64,000 nucleotides of DNA from Mytilus californianus. Lineage: Eukaryota; Mollusca; Bivalvia; Mytilida; Mytilidae. Shown one piece after another: positions 63,831 to 64,000 of this stretch. Each line of letters opens with the position of its first letter. Position 1 is the stretch's first letter. The stretch covers positions 15,298,348 to 15,362,347 of the forward strand of contig NW_026262668.1 in NCBI RefSeq assembly GCF_021869535.1, in the 5' to 3' direction. The notes under the pieces were generated by a model, which searched no databases, was not told the origin of the DNA, and was given only the letters and a program-made list of their open reading frames with translations. The translations under genes and the position numbers were made by a program.

Positions 63831-63895
63831 ACAATCTTCTTGTGTATAATATTCATTATATTATGTTAGCAAGAGAGAGAGAGAGAGAGAGAGAG
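63733..63895. repeat. (TTA)n and (GA)n microsatellites upstream of BarH
   Basis: TTA repeats at 63733-63829 with one TGTAA interruption, then (GA)n at 63871-63895. Confidence 0.95.
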
Positions 63896-64000
63896 CATTT
63901 TTGTATAAAATATACATAAAAGAAAGAATATTAAAGTTACTACAAGAAAGATCTTCCATGTGTTTTGAAAATATTTAGAGTAAATAGTATAGATATTCAG

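Overview
The window looks like nuclear DNA of a bivalve mollusc, most probably a marine mussel (Mytilus or a close relative). The sequence is AT-rich and intron-bearing, full of microsatellites and minisatellites, and carries many diverged copies of short dispersed repeats that I recall as common in mussel genomic and EST sequence. That species call rests on memory of those repeats; no search was run. There are no operons, tRNA or rRNA genes, or CRISPR arrays.

The only gene I recognise with confidence lies on the minus strand at about 57.7-63.1 kb: a BarH-class (BARHL-like) homeobox gene in at least three exons. Exon 1 (ATG at 63083) carries an acidic/serine-rich N-terminus and an FIL/eh1-like repression motif. 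Exon 2 (59521-59743) carries homeodomain residues 1-53. Exon 3 (57700-57928) finishes the homeodomain and carries the BARHL-type C-terminal extension. The exon 2/3 splice is clear. The exon 1/2 splice has two competing solutions, or an exon may be missing from the model.

The other 57 kb (1-57.5 kb) is gene-poor and could hold regulatory DNA for the homeobox gene, mixed with transposon debris. By region: 1-0.9 kb is a 31-bp minisatellite. From 3 to 7 kb there are several RFX X-box-like palindromes and three unrelated tandem arrays. From 9.5 to 15 kb there are dispersed repeats and a 1.3-kb unit bounded by about 100-bp inverted arms. From 15.2 to 17.4 kb there are two degenerate minisatellites, one interrupted by a SINE-core fragment. 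From 20 to 27 kb there are low-confidence exon-like pieces and the 3' coding end of a reverse-transcriptase element. From 31 to 36 kb there are microsatellites, SINE-like pieces and a reverse-transcriptase palm fragment. From 37.4 to 38.5 kb there is an old tandem duplication with a 628-bp offset. From 40 to 42 kb there is more of the retroelement plus an unrecognised candidate terminal exon. From 44 to 49 kb there are a tRNA-like SINE with an internal 33-bp amplification, a non-LTR retrotransposon C-terminus and a near-perfect foldback element.

Dispersed families are given letters here: A (about 300 bp, begins AAGATGTGGTATGA), B (about 150 bp), C and I (parts of one longer repeat), D (SINE-like, core ACGAAACGCGCGTCTGGCG), E (core GCGCTTTTCTGGATTTACC), F (GC-rich, with an ATCA-repeat tail), G (core CATCACTGAAGAGACATTTA), H, and R (3' end of the reverse-transcriptase element).
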